Under the pieces are notes generated by a model that was not told the origin of the DNA, did not search any database, and saw only the letters and a program-made list of their open reading frames with translations. DNA of 35,802 nt, taken from Oceanobacillus polygoni. GTDB lineage: Bacteria > Bacillota > Bacilli > Bacillales > Amphibacillaceae. The first letter of the stretch is position 1; the number at the start of each line of letters is the position of its first letter. This document shows positions 1 through 8,516 of the stretch, in pieces. The DNA lies in assembly GCF_008304605.1 (NCBI RefSeq), contig NZ_PIJY01000011.1:1-35802 (forward strand), written 5' to 3'. The position numbers were made by a program, and so were the translations under genes.

Positions 1-1
1 C

Positions 2-54
2 AAAAACACCTCCAAATGTCGATAAATAATTTATACGACTCTCGAGGTGTTTTT
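2..54. terminator. Terminator-like hairpin at left edge
   Basis: An 11-bp perfect inverted repeat (arms 2-12 and 44-54, AAAAACACCTC / GAGGTGTTTTT) has a long 31-nt loop, with A-run and T-run on its outer sides. It could terminate rpiA transcription (minus strand) or a gene left of the window. The long loop makes it less certain than the other terminators here. Confidence 0.5.
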
Positions 55-117
55 TCCTGTCTCATATTATTGGGTCACTCTATTTTACTCCTTGGGTGTT
101 TTTATCCATAAACTATT

Positions 118-795
118 TTAATCAATAACCGTAACCGTTTCCTTATCTCCTATAATAACCTTAGTCGTCATATCGATAAATAAACCAGTTTCTATTACGC
201 CAACAATTTGCTTCAATTCTTTATTTAACTGGTCTGGATCTAGTATCTTTTTAAATGGGCAATCCAGTATGTAATTTCCATTGTCCGTAACTAATATTTC
301 TCCATCAACCGTGCGTAGCTTCGGCACACAGCCAAGTTTCGAAATTTCATTTGCTGTGCGTTCCCATGCAAATGGAAGTACTTCAATTGGCAAAGGATAC
401 TCTCCCAAATGTGTGACCATTTTTGATTCATCAACAATAATAATTAGTTCCTTAGCAGCTTGTGCAATAATTTTTTCTCGAAATAATGCAGCACCGCCAC
501 CTTTGATGAGTTGGTGATTTTCGTCTACTTCATCTGCTCCATCAATGGTCATATCCAATTCCTTCACCTTGGAGAAATCTGTAAGTGGCACACCAAATTC
601 ATGCGCCCATTTCTCCGTTTGTTTGGAGGATGGAATTCCCTCGATATTTACACCAGACTCCACAAGCTCCCCTAGCTTCCGTACCAACCAATATACGGTT
701 GATCCCGAACCAAGACCTACCTTCATACCATCTTTCACAAAAGTCGCAGCTTTTTCCCCAACCGCTTTTTTCATTTGCTCCTGTTCAGTTAGCAT
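118..795 (-). CDS. rpiA: Ribose-5-phosphate isomerase A
   Basis: Interconverts ribose 5-phosphate and ribulose 5-phosphate in the non-oxidative pentose phosphate pathway, in the cytoplasm. The 225-aa product has the usual RpiA length. Visible motifs are the phosphate-binding GLGSGST (residues 27-33), the catalytic DGADEVD (85-91), and KGGGAA followed by the catalytic-base Glu (98-107). The ATG at 795 has an AAGGAGG-type site about nine bases upstream. A sigma-A promoter lies at 831-858, so it looks monocistronic. The family assignment rests on motif recognition and is very secure. It has no functional link to its opp neighbour. Confidence 0.97.
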   Translation of the reverse strand: MLTEQEQMKKAVGEKAATFVKDGMKVGLGSGSTVYWLVRKLGELVESGVNIEGIPSSKQTEKWAHEFGVPLTDFSKVKELDMTIDGADEVDENHQLIKGGGAALFREKIIAQAAKELIIIVDESKMVTHLGEYPLPIEVLPFAWERTANEISKLGCVPKLRTVDGEILVTDNGNYILDCPFKKILDPDQLNKELKQIVGVIETGLFIDMTTKVIIGDKETVTVID

Positions 796-830
796 TACAT
801 AACCCCTCCTTGATTATTTATCTATTAATC

Positions 831-858
831 ATTATAGCTTATTCGACTTGCCTAGCAA
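831..858 (-). promoter_or_regulatory. Sigma-A promoter of rpiA
   Basis: On the minus strand TTGCTA (853-858) and a perfect TATAAT (831-836) are separated by 16 bp, placed about 40 bases upstream of the rpiA start codon. The -35 is imperfect; the -10 is consensus. Confidence 0.65.
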
Positions 859-931
859 AATTAGGAGAATACTTATAAAATTATTCCCTTCACTATTTGA
901 AAAATTTATATTAGATACTAAACCATACAAA

Positions 932-960
932 AAGAAGACTCGCAAAACGAGTCTTCTTTC
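932..960 (-). terminator. Rho-independent terminator after the opp binding-protein gene
   Basis: A 12-bp perfect stem (932-943 / 949-960, core GAAGACTCG) with a 5-nt loop is followed on the minus strand by a T-run. It lies just past the stop of the opp binding-protein gene and closes the peptide transporter operon. Confidence 0.85.
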
Positions 961-970
961 CATCTACTAT

Positions 971-2818
971 TTATTCAGCTACAATTGTATCTTCTTGCGT
1001 AACTGCTATATCATAACGGTACATATTTGTGCCATCACCGATATAGTAATTATGCACTCGATTATTTACAGGCACTAATTCTGAACGATAAAGTGTTGGA
1101 AATACTGGAACTTCATCAATCATGAATTGCTGCCACTCATTGTATACTTTTTGACGATTCTCTAGGTCAAAAGCATCTTCAGAAACACCAGCTGCTAATA
1201 ATTCATCGTTTTCATCACTGGAATAACGTGAGAAGTTGAAAATTGCATCTCGACCATACAATCCTCTAGGATCTACATCGATTCCGACTCCCCAAGCTGC
1301 TGAATAAATATCGACCGCTGGATCGTCATCACCATTTTGACCTACGCGATCATAAAATGAATTAAATTCTTGTAAACGTCCATCTATAAGCTGTACATTA
1401 AGCCCAACTTGCTCCCAAGCTTGAATATAGTATTGAGCTAATGGTTCTGCAACCTCGGAACCTGACATTGATGCAAAATTAATGACAAGCTCTTCACCAT
1501 CAGGAGTTTCACGGAAGTTATCCCCATCTACGTCTACATAACCAGCTTCATCTAAAATTTGTTTTGCAGCTTCTGGATCATATGGAACTCCAGGATTTGT
1601 TTCATCATGAAATTCTGGATGCGATGGTGGAATTAATGTTGTTGCGTTCCAACGCAAACCATTATAGAAACGTTCACCAACAGTAGTGTTATCTACTGCA
1701 TGCCACATTGCTTTCCGTAAATTTACATCAGCCATTTTTGCATCAGGATCTGTCACAACTTCACCATTCTCTTTGTCCCAAGTACCCAATTTAAATCCAA
1801 TATAAGAATATGAACGATCAATCATCCCTAAATATTCCACATTTGACATATCTGCATTATCCGGGAATTGGTCCACCGGAAATTCGCTTACTGTGTCGAC
1901 ACCACCGGATTCAAGCTCTTGAACAATTACATTTGGATTAATTACTTTTACAGTAACACCATCTAAATTTGGTTCGCCTCTCCAATAGTCTTCATTCTTG
2001 ACCATGGTTACAGACTCACCAGGTACGATGCTTTCTACTTTAAATGGACCAAATCCAATTGGATTTTCACGTACTTCAGGTGAAGCAGACATTTCTGCTA
2101 CTTCCATATCACCAAAAATATGCTTTGCTAAAGGATACGTCCATATACTACCAGTTATAAGTGACGGAGTTGCTTGGATATAAGTAATCTCTAACGTTTT
2201 CTCATCAATAACTTGGATACCTGAAATCGTCTCTGCCTCTCCACTATGGTACTCTGCCATTCCTTCAATATTGGTAAAATCAGAACCATAACGCGGACCA
2301 TCATAATCTGGATGTCCGATCACTTCATGTGCGAACAACCAATCTTCAGCAGTTACAGGCTCCCCATCATGCCAGTTTACATTATCACCAATCGTGAAAG
2401 TAAAGACATTTCCACTTTCATCGATTTCATACGTAGCAGCACCATCATTTGTATACACATAGTTCTCATCCCAAGTTAACAAGGCTTCATCAAACCAGTT
2501 TAAGATTTGTGAATCCGGGTTACCTGAGTAGAAATTCCAGTTTAGTGTTCCTTCAAAAGCAGTATCGGAAACTAAACCAAATGTGAGTGTGCCGCCTTCA
2601 ATTGCTTCTCCTTCATTTGACTTAATTTGGCTGAAGTCTTCAACTGAATAAAGTTCATTGTCTCCTCCATCTTCAGTCTCTGTTGAATCCTCTGAATCAG
2701 AACCACTATCAGTTCCTTCGCTTTGATCATCATCAGAGTCCCCGCTACAAGCAGCTAACGCAACTAATAAAACCAACATTAGTGCTAATAACGTCTTCAT
2801 AAGTTTTGAATCACTCAT
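971..2818 (-). CDS. Oligopeptide ABC transporter substrate-binding lipoprotein (family 5)
   Basis: Extracellular peptide-capturing subunit of the importer encoded upstream. The 615-aa protein starts with a lipoprotein signal peptide: a hydrophobic stretch ending in a lipobox LAAC with the lipidated Cys at residue 24. A very acidic Ser/Asp/Glu linker (about 26-60) follows, then a family 5 extracellular solute-binding (OppA/DppA-like) domain. The acidic linker suits a halotolerant organism. ATG at 2818 has GGGGAGG upstream. It is the last gene of its operon, whereas opp operons often place it first, and tandem hairpins lie in the 123-nt gap before it (2852-2924). Whether it prefers oligopeptides (Opp/App) or dipeptides (Dpp) cannot be read from the sequence. 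Confidence 0.92.
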   Translation of the reverse strand: MSDSKLMKTLLALMLVLLVALAACSGDSDDDQSEGTDSGSDSEDSTETEDGGDNELYSVEDFSQIKSNEGEAIEGGTLTFGLVSDTAFEGTLNWNFYSGNPDSQILNWFDEALLTWDENYVYTNDGAATYEIDESGNVFTFTIGDNVNWHDGEPVTAEDWLFAHEVIGHPDYDGPRYGSDFTNIEGMAEYHSGEAETISGIQVIDEKTLEITYIQATPSLITGSIWTYPLAKHIFGDMEVAEMSASPEVRENPIGFGPFKVESIVPGESVTMVKNEDYWRGEPNLDGVTVKVINPNVIVQELESGGVDTVSEFPVDQFPDNADMSNVEYLGMIDRSYSYIGFKLGTWDKENGEVVTDPDAKMADVNLRKAMWHAVDNTTVGERFYNGLRWNATTLIPPSHPEFHDETNPGVPYDPEAAKQILDEAGYVDVDGDNFRETPDGEELVINFASMSGSEVAEPLAQYYIQAWEQVGLNVQLIDGRLQEFNSFYDRVGQNGDDDPAVDIYSAAWGVGIDVDPRGLYGRDAIFNFSRYSSDENDELLAAGVSEDAFDLENRQKVYNEWQQFMIDEVPVFPTLYRSELVPVNNRVHNYYIGDGTNMYRYDIAVTQEDTIVAE

Positions 2819-2851
2819 AACTCTAACCTCCCCTTTTTTGTTTTCTTTCTT

Positions 2852-2924
2852 TTTCAGCCTCTATTAAGACTGAAATTTTATACTTAACATGAATACGTGT
2901 AAACGTATTCACGTAGGTATTAAG
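2852..2924 (-). promoter_or_regulatory. Tandem intercistronic hairpins before the binding-protein gene
   Basis: Two inverted repeats sit in the gap between the OppC-type permease and the binding-protein gene. One has 12-bp arms (2887-2898 / 2903-2914, one G-U pair) with further outer pairing CTTAA/TTAAG (2883-2887 / 2920-2924). The second has 8-bp arms (2852-2859 / 2868-2875). Neither is followed by a U-run in the transcript. They are therefore more likely mRNA-stabilising or processing structures, or partial attenuators, than full terminators. Confidence 0.55.
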
Positions 2925-2941
2925 GCATAATTTCCACAAAT

Positions 2942-3850
2942 TTAACCTCTTCGCTGCCTTGCATCGGTTGCACGTTTTAATGCCTGACCAACATTATTTA
3001 TAGCAAGCATTAATATCAAAATAAGTATTGCTGCCGGTAGCCAAATCCACCATCTAAACTCGAGTGTTTGTGGATTTCTAGCATAACTAATAAGTGTTCC
3101 AAGACTTGGTGTACTTTCTGGGAAGCCAAATCCAAGGAAAGAAAGACCAGACTCAATTCCAATATTGGCTGCTAAATTCAATGTCATTGTAACGATAATA
3201 ATTGAACTTAAATTTGGCAGTACTTGTGTAAACATAATTTTAAAATTTGACGACCCCAACGTCTTCGAAGCTTGAACATAATCCAGTTCCCTTTCCTGCA
3301 AAGCTTTCGAACGAATGAGTCTTGCAATCCCCATCCATAAAAAGGAAGACATGATGAGAGAAAAAGACCAAATACTATAATCAGATACGATTGTAACGAA
3401 AACAATAACAATCATTAATGTGGGCAGAACCATAAAAAAGTCAACTAACCGCATTGCGGCATTATCAATGTGACCACCAAAATACCCCGAGATCAAGCCA
3501 AGCAAAATCCCAACTGTTCCTGATATAATGGTAACTAATATCCCAATAGATAAGGAGTTTCTCGTTCCAATAATTAGTTGTCCAAATACATCGCGTCCAC
3601 CATAATCCGTACCTAATAGAAACTGTTCATTTGGAGCTTGGTGTATTGCAAATAGATCAACTGTTACGATCTCTGACTGTTTTAAAAAAAATGAAATACC
3701 ATAGACAAACAGACAAGTAAGTACCAAAAGGATTAATGATACTAACGCAACTTTATCTCGAACAATTTCCCTCCATAATATTGAAACTCCAGAGGGACTT
3801 CTAACTTGATCAGACGCTTGAACATCGGCATTAACCTTATTCGTTTCCAT
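2942..3850 (-). CDS. Peptide ABC transporter permease, OppC/DppC type
   Basis: Inner-membrane channel subunit. The 302-aa protein has a cytoplasmic N-terminus, a first membrane segment around residues 34-55, and a binding-protein-dependent transport domain in the C-terminal two thirds. The EAA-like coupling loop is visible as QASKTLGSSN (around residue 200), followed by LPNLSS; this loop contacts the ATPases. The length and the N-terminal segment match the OppC rather than OppB class. The ATG at 3850 has GAGGTGA about nine bases upstream. It lies 30 bases after the OppB-type gene in the same operon. Confidence 0.93.
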   Translation of the reverse strand: METNKVNADVQASDQVRSPSGVSILWREIVRDKVALVSLILLVLTCLFVYGISFFLKQSEIVTVDLFAIHQAPNEQFLLGTDYGGRDVFGQLIIGTRNSLSIGILVTIISGTVGILLGLISGYFGGHIDNAAMRLVDFFMVLPTLMIVIVFVTIVSDYSIWSFSLIMSSFLWMGIARLIRSKALQERELDYVQASKTLGSSNFKIMFTQVLPNLSSIIIVTMTLNLAANIGIESGLSFLGFGFPESTPSLGTLISYARNPQTLEFRWWIWLPAAILILILMLAINNVGQALKRATDARQRRG

Positions 3851-3880
3851 TTTTAAATCACCTCAGTGTCTATCGGAATT

Positions 3881-4843
3881 CTACTTGATACGTATTCTTG
3901 GGTCAACGATACTTAAAATAATGTCAGAAAGTAAGGCACCTAATATGGCAGCAATACCAAATATTAATACAACTGAACTTACGACGCTAAAATCTCGTAA
4001 AAGTACCGAATCAAGGAATAATTTTCCCATCCCTGGAAAAGCGAATATAGTCTCAATGAATACTGATCCTCCGATTAAACCTGAAATTTCATACCCAAAA
4101 AATGCGGCAATCGGCAATAATGAATTCCTGAAAATATGTCGATTGTAAACCCTTGATTCAGGTGCACCCTTTGCCCTCGCTGTAATAATAAAGTCTTTCT
4201 GTTTCGTATCAATTATCTCACTTCGTAAATATTGCACTGTTGAAACTGTTGTAATCACTGCCATTGAAAATGCAGGTAGTAATAAATGTTGTAATTTACT
4301 CATAAAGTACTCAAATGTACCCGGTGTTAATCCCGGTGCAACGCTTCCACCTGTTGGGAACCACCCAAAATGAAAACCGAAAATCCAAACCATTAATAAT
4401 GCTGTAATAAAGAGCGGAGCTGCAAATCCAATATAGGTATAACCTGTAATTGCACGGTCTAACCAGGTATCGTTCCAGCGTCCACTTATAATACCTAATG
4501 GAATGGCCATTACATATGTAAAAATTAGTGTAAGAAGAGATAACCAGAATGTGTTAATCATTCGTTGTTCAATCAACTCTGTTACAGGCATTTTATATCG
4601 AAATGACTGCCCAAGATCCCCTTGTACAGCCCCTTTTACCCAATCAGCATATTGAACATACCATGGATTATTGAGACCAAGTCGTTCACGTTGTTGTTCT
4701 ATTGCTGCCGGATCGATGTTTGGATCTATTAAGCCAGTAAGAGCGTCTCCAGGCATCATCTGTGCCAATATAAAAATGATGATACTTAATAAAACAATTT
4801 GAGGAAACGTTACAAAAAGTCGTCTAACAATAAACTTCCACAT
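3881..4843 (-). CDS. Peptide ABC transporter permease, OppB/DppB type
   Basis: Partner membrane subunit of the OppC-type permease. From the ATG at 4843 the product is 320 aa and begins MWKFIVRRL, a typical OppB/DppB start leading straight into membrane segment 1. The coupling-loop motif ARAKGAPESRVYNRH is followed by NSLLP, and several hydrophobic segments follow. A longer in-frame start at 4870 exists, but it would overlap the upstream gene. The 4843 start has AGAGAGGT at the right distance and lies 4 bases after the stop of the preceding ATPase gene, so I prefer it. Confidence 0.93.
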   Translation of the reverse strand: MWKFIVRRLFVTFPQIVLLSIIIFILAQMMPGDALTGLIDPNIDPAAIEQQRERLGLNNPWYVQYADWVKGAVQGDLGQSFRYKMPVTELIEQRMINTFWLSLLTLIFTYVMAIPLGIISGRWNDTWLDRAITGYTYIGFAAPLFITALLMVWIFGFHFGWFPTGGSVAPGLTPGTFEYFMSKLQHLLLPAFSMAVITTVSTVQYLRSEIIDTKQKDFIITARAKGAPESRVYNRHIFRNSLLPIAAFFGYEISGLIGGSVFIETIFAFPGMGKLFLDSVLLRDFSVVSSVVLIFGIAAILGALLSDIILSIVDPRIRIK

Positions 4844-4847
4844 AGAA

Positions 4848-5780
4848 TCAACCTCTCTTTGGCAAAGCAACTTTATGGGTGTCAGATATCGATTGCAAGC
4901 TGTATGCTAGCCCTTCCTGATCAAAATAATCATTATAGGATTGGTTATATTCTTCTTGTACCTCTTGGCGATATCGATATTGCTTTTCACGCATTCGCGG
5001 ATTAATATCTGGAATTGCAGCAACGAGACGTTTCGAATAAATATGATGGGGATTTGTAAAAATCTCATCTTTTGTTCCCTCTTCGACATACCTTCCTTTA
5101 TACATAATGCCAATATGATCACACATATGTTTAATGATTCCTAAATCATGACTAATTAGTAAGTATGTCAAGTTGAGCTGGTCTTGAATTTCTCGCATAA
5201 AATTGAGTACCTGAGCTTGAACAGAAACGTCCAGTGCTGACACAGGCTCATCTGCGATAATTAATTTCGGTTTTAAAGCTAATGCCCTTGCAACACCAAT
5301 CCGTTGTCTTTGTCCACCAGAGAATTGATGTGGATATTTAAATATACTTTCTGGACTTAATCCGACAAGCTCCAATAAGTCTTGCACTTGCTTTTTCTCT
5401 TCCTGTTTAGAATGATTTTCGAAATTTCGCAATGGCTCTGCAATAATATCGAGAACACGCTTTTTAGGATTCAAGGACGAATACGGATCTTGGAAAATCA
5501 TTTGAATATCTTTTCGCAAATCTTTTGTTTTACTTTTCATCGATGTAATATCTTTGCCTTCAAATAATACTTGACCTGAAGTTACATTCTCTAATCCAAT
5601 AATTGCTCTTCCAGTCGTAGACTTCCCTGAACCAGATTCTCCAACTAAACCATATGTCTTACCTTGTTCTAAAGAAAATGAAACACCATCAACCGCTTTA
5701 ATATGGCCAACTGTACGATTGAAAAATCCACCTTTAATCGGAAAATATACTTGTAAATCCTTAACCTCAAGAAATGCCAT
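4848..5780 (-). CDS. oppF: Peptide ABC transporter ATPase, OppF type
   Basis: One of two cytoplasmic ATPases that power the peptide importer. From the chosen ATG (5780) the protein is 310 aa, with Walker A GESGSGKST (47-55), ABC signature FSGGQ (153-157), Walker B LIIADE (173-178) and switch His 211. It has the C-terminal oligopeptide-transporter extension typical of OppD/OppF. Two upstream in-frame ATGs (5789, 5804) exist. AAGGAGG ends directly before the 5789 codon, leaving nine bases to 5780, so 5780 fits best. The start overlaps the end of the OppD gene by 14 bases, suggesting translational coupling. Confidence 0.94.
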   Translation of the reverse strand: MAFLEVKDLQVYFPIKGGFFNRTVGHIKAVDGVSFSLEQGKTYGLVGESGSGKSTTGRAIIGLENVTSGQVLFEGKDITSMKSKTKDLRKDIQMIFQDPYSSLNPKKRVLDIIAEPLRNFENHSKQEEKKQVQDLLELVGLSPESIFKYPHQFSGGQRQRIGVARALALKPKLIIADEPVSALDVSVQAQVLNFMREIQDQLNLTYLLISHDLGIIKHMCDHIGIMYKGRYVEEGTKDEIFTNPHHIYSKRLVAAIPDINPRMREKQYRYRQEVQEEYNQSYNDYFDQEGLAYSLQSISDTHKVALPKRG

Positions 5781-6777
5781 TTTTCTCATCCTCCTTACTT
5801 TCATCAGAGAAGTAAAAATGTGCGTGACACGTACATCTTACAAAATGTCCTAGTTCAACCTCATGTAGCACAGGGTTTTCTTCATGGGCAGAGGCGTCAA
5901 TCCAAGGTATCCTCGCGGCAAAACGACACCCTTTACGCGGTAAGTTTTTTAACGATGGGACAATTCCTTGAATCACATGAAGCTTGTCTTGTCCTTCTGT
6001 TGGTACTGAATTGAGTAATGATTTCGTATAAGGATGTAATGGATTTTCAAACAATGTGTGTACTTCAGCAATCTCAACAATTTGGCCAGCATACATAACA
6101 GCTACCCGATCAGCCATCTCAGCAACTACGCCAAGATCATGTGTAATTAAAATAATTCCTGCATTCATTTCGTTTTTCAGCTTACGAATCAGATCTAGAA
6201 TTTGCGCTTGAATCGTTACATCAAGTGCCGTAGTTGGCTCGTCGGCAATTAATAATTCCGGATCATTTGCAATTGCGATTGCAATAACAACCCGTTGGCG
6301 CATTCCTCCAGATAATTCATGCGGGAATTGCTCAAATACATATTCTGGGCGTGGTATCCCTACTAAATTTAATAATTCTATTACTCTTAACTTACGTTGT
6401 TTCTGTGTCATTCTGGGATTATGTAAAAGCAATGTTTCACCAATCTGTTCTCCAATTTCCATTAATGGATTTAATGCTGTCAACGGATCTTGGAAAATCA
6501 TTGCCATATCATCACCACGTAATTTATTTAAATTAGTGGTTGGCATATTTACAATATCCTGATTATTGAGTAGAACACTTCCTTCTATTTTCGCACGATT
6601 GTGGAGTCTCATAATAGAAAATGCAAGCGCACTCTTTCCTGAACCTGATTCTCCAACAATACCTAATACTTCGTTTTTATTTAACGTTAATGTCACATCA
6701 TCCACTGCAGCATAATAATCATCACCGATGCGGAATGAGGTTGTTAGGTTTTTAATTTCCAATAATTTATTACTCAA
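5767..6777 (-). CDS. oppD: Peptide ABC transporter ATPase, OppD type
   Basis: First gene of the peptide importer operon and partner ATPase of OppF. The 336-aa protein has Walker A GESGSGKS (42-49), signature LSGGM (155-159), Walker B LLIADE (175-180), switch His 213 and an OppD C-terminal extension. That extension normally carries four cysteines. Here Cys284 and a terminal pair (Cys315, Cys317) remain, but the middle two positions read RIP and DAS, so a family-typical cluster could not form in the usual way. The start codon is TTG at 6777, preceded by AGGGGG at a proper distance. The long non-coding spacer upstream contains the likely promoter. Confidence 0.94.
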   Translation of the reverse strand: MSNKLLEIKNLTTSFRIGDDYYAAVDDVTLTLNKNEVLGIVGESGSGKSALAFSIMRLHNRAKIEGSVLLNNQDIVNMPTTNLNKLRGDDMAMIFQDPLTALNPLMEIGEQIGETLLLHNPRMTQKQRKLRVIELLNLVGIPRPEYVFEQFPHELSGGMRQRVVIAIAIANDPELLIADEPTTALDVTIQAQILDLIRKLKNEMNAGIILITHDLGVVAEMADRVAVMYAGQIVEIAEVHTLFENPLHPYTKSLLNSVPTEGQDKLHVIQGIVPSLKNLPRKGCRFAARIPWIDASAHEENPVLHEVELGHFVRCTCHAHFYFSDESKEDEKNGIS

Positions 6778-6883
6778 ATTAATCCCCCTAATACACTAAT
6801 TTACCTCTACTATGAAGTATGATTTATATGAAAGAGCTACATGATACAATAGAAAAAAATTACTATATTTACTTTCAAAACAG

Positions 6884-6898
6884 AAGGTTCTGATAATT
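6884..6898 (-). promoter_or_regulatory. Possible CodY box upstream of the opp operon
   Basis: The minus strand reads AATTATCAGAACCTT, matching 12 of 15 positions of the CodY consensus AATTTTCWGAAAATT. It lies about 107 bases upstream of the oppD start. CodY represses peptide transporters in Bacillus, which makes the placement plausible, but matches this good occur by chance in AT-rich DNA. Confidence 0.35.
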
Positions 6899-6995
6899 AC
6901 CCAAAAATAAATTAAGTAGACTTCCTACTTAACGAACACTATTGATTAACAGCTATTTTGTAATTATTTTCAGCCTATTACCTATTTGTGATTTT

Positions 6996-7015
6996 CTAAT
7001 AATGAACATTATCAG
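6996..7015. repeat. 20-bp near-perfect dyad (operator-like)
   Basis: CTAATAATG-AA-CATTATCAG is a 9-2-9 inverted repeat with one mismatch. Its size and AT-rich sequence resemble a dimeric repressor operator. The spacing does not match the Fur or PerR 7-1-7 pattern. No regulator gene is adjacent. Confidence 0.35.
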
Positions 7016-7434
7016 GATATCACCTTGAATAAAAATCTCGATTTTCTTATCGATTTATTCGGAACTACTATTTGTTTTTTAAACATTTTGTATTATCCGA
7101 AATCAAATCGTAAATAATTCTTAATATATTAGAAGATTATAAGTGAATATTTTTATAAAAGCAATATCTTTTGATAAAATTTAACAGTACAAAATTCCGG
7201 TAATTGTCGTTATTTAAATTGGAATAACAAGAAAAGCGAGGAATAGTAAGGCTTTGACGGATATGAAAGAAATTATTTTTCTTATTATTATTTTTCATAT
7301 TATATGAAAACTTTAAGTCCTAATAGCTAAATTTGTCGAGAAAATAAATCTACTAATTCCATTATTCTTAGCTCAATTCTGACAAACTTCTACAAATCAA
7401 CAAATGAATACGCTTACTATTTTTCCTGGAATTA

Positions 7435-7476
7435 GAAAAGAGCTTCTTAGGAAATACTGTCCAAGAAGCTCTTTTC
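7435..7476 (-). terminator. Terminator of the ilv-leu operon after ilvA
   Basis: A 14-bp perfect stem (7435-7448 / 7463-7476, GAAAAGAGCTTCTT) immediately follows the ilvA stop codon, with a U-rich 3' arm on the minus strand. It marks the end of the long ilv-leu transcript. Confidence 0.85.
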
Positions 7477-8493
7477 TTAAAGTACCATATAGGCTTTTTC
7501 TTTTTTTGGGGTTTTTTGTTCGGCAAGCTGCTGTATGTTGGACATTGCACCAATATCCAGATTTCCTCCGCTTACAATCACGCCGCAGTGCCTTGATTTA
7601 ATTTTATCATTATGGGCGAATAAGGCTGCCAAAGCAGCTGCTCCCGCTCCTTCCATTAGTGTTTTATTTCGCTCGAGCATATACACAATGGCTGAAGCAA
7701 TTTGCTCATCTGTCACTGTGACAATATCGTCTACATACTCCTTGATAATTGGCAAGGTTAAGTTCCCTGGCTCTTTGACAGCAATTCCTTCTGCAATCGT
7801 GGAAACCTTACTCAATTTCTTCACCGAGTTAGAATGATAGCTTTCAAAGATTGCCGCTGCCCCTTCAGCTTGAACCCCGATGATTCTTATATTACGATTC
7901 ACATGCTTCGCAGCAACTGCAATACCGCTAATCAGTCCTCCTCCCCCAATCGGAACAAGAATGGTGTCCATCCTGTCCTCCTGGCGAAGCATTTCCATTG
8001 CAATGGTTCCCTGTCCTGCCATAATATCGTAGTCATCAAATGGATGGATATAAACAGCGCCAGATACCGATTGATGTTCGATTGATGCTTGAAATGCTTC
8101 TTGAAAACTCTCACCAATCAATACTACTTCAGCACCATAATTTCGTGTTGCATTTACTTTTGCAAGTGGAGTGCCTTCTGCCATAAAAATTGTTGCCTTG
8201 ACACCAAGCTTCGCTGCAGCATGTGCCACACCTTGTGCGTGATTGCCAGCTGAGGCAGTGATTACACCTTTAGCAAGCTGCTCTTTGGACAGCTGCATTA
8301 GCTTAAAACTCGCTCCACGAAATTTAAAGGCTCCTGTTTTTTGTTGATTTTCCATTTTGCAATAGACGTGTCTTCCTACTAGATTATCTGTCGTATGTGA
8401 TGTTAGTAACGGTGTACGATGAACAATGGGGGTCAGCCGCTTCATTGCATGGTAGACCTTATCACCGTTTAAGAAATCCCCAAGACCATTCAC
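7477..8493 (-). CDS. ilvA: Threonine deaminase (dehydratase), short form without regulatory domain
   Basis: PLP enzyme converting threonine to 2-oxobutyrate, the entry step to isoleucine. Motifs are KFRGA with PLP Lys57 (in KTGAFKFRGA), SAGNHAQG (81-88), the phosphate-cup GGGGLISG (183-190) and SGGN (308-311). At 338 aa it ends soon after SGGN. It therefore lacks the roughly 80-residue C-terminal ACT-like domain that gives isoleucine feedback control in 420-aa Bacillus IlvA, and resembles the catabolic TdcB length. Its place as last gene of the ilv-leu operon supports a biosynthetic role. The start is uncertain: the GTG at 8493 overlaps its own AAAGGAG, and the next in-frame ATG (8445) would cut into the first helix. 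Serine deaminase activity is also possible. Confidence 0.88.
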   Translation of the reverse strand: MNGLGDFLNGDKVYHAMKRLTPIVHRTPLLTSHTTDNLVGRHVYCKMENQQKTGAFKFRGASFKLMQLSKEQLAKGVITASAGNHAQGVAHAAAKLGVKATIFMAEGTPLAKVNATRNYGAEVVLIGESFQEAFQASIEHQSVSGAVYIHPFDDYDIMAGQGTIAMEMLRQEDRMDTILVPIGGGGLISGIAVAAKHVNRNIRIIGVQAEGAAAIFESYHSNSVKKLSKVSTIAEGIAVKEPGNLTLPIIKEYVDDIVTVTDEQIASAIVYMLERNKTLMEGAGAAALAALFAHNDKIKSRHCGVIVSGGNLDIGAMSNIQQLAEQKTPKKEKAYMVL

Positions 8494-8516
8494 TCCTTTT
8501 TCGAACTCGAATTCAT

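Larger units (their letters stand above)
6778..7434. other. AT-rich intergenic spacer with several dyads
   Basis: About 660 bases without a convincing gene. I see an inverted repeat TTAAGTAG/CTACTTAA (6912-6932), a near-perfect 9-2-9 dyad (6996-7015), an imperfect dyad at about 7027-7060, and GTTATT/AATAAC (7209-7228). The opp leader lies at the 6780-6900 end. I see no clear sigma-A promoter; a TTGAAA at 6873-6878 (minus) lacks a good -10. The rest may be regulatory or decayed sequence. Confidence 0.5.

Noticed and set aside
848..1078. 76-codon plus-strand open frame near rpiA/opp
   Set aside because: It crosses a terminator hairpin and the antisense of the binding-protein gene; no coding support.
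6996..7015. Fur or PerR box
   Set aside because: The dyad is 9-2-9, not the 7-1-7 arrangement of Fur/PerR sites, and no iron or peroxide gene is adjacent.
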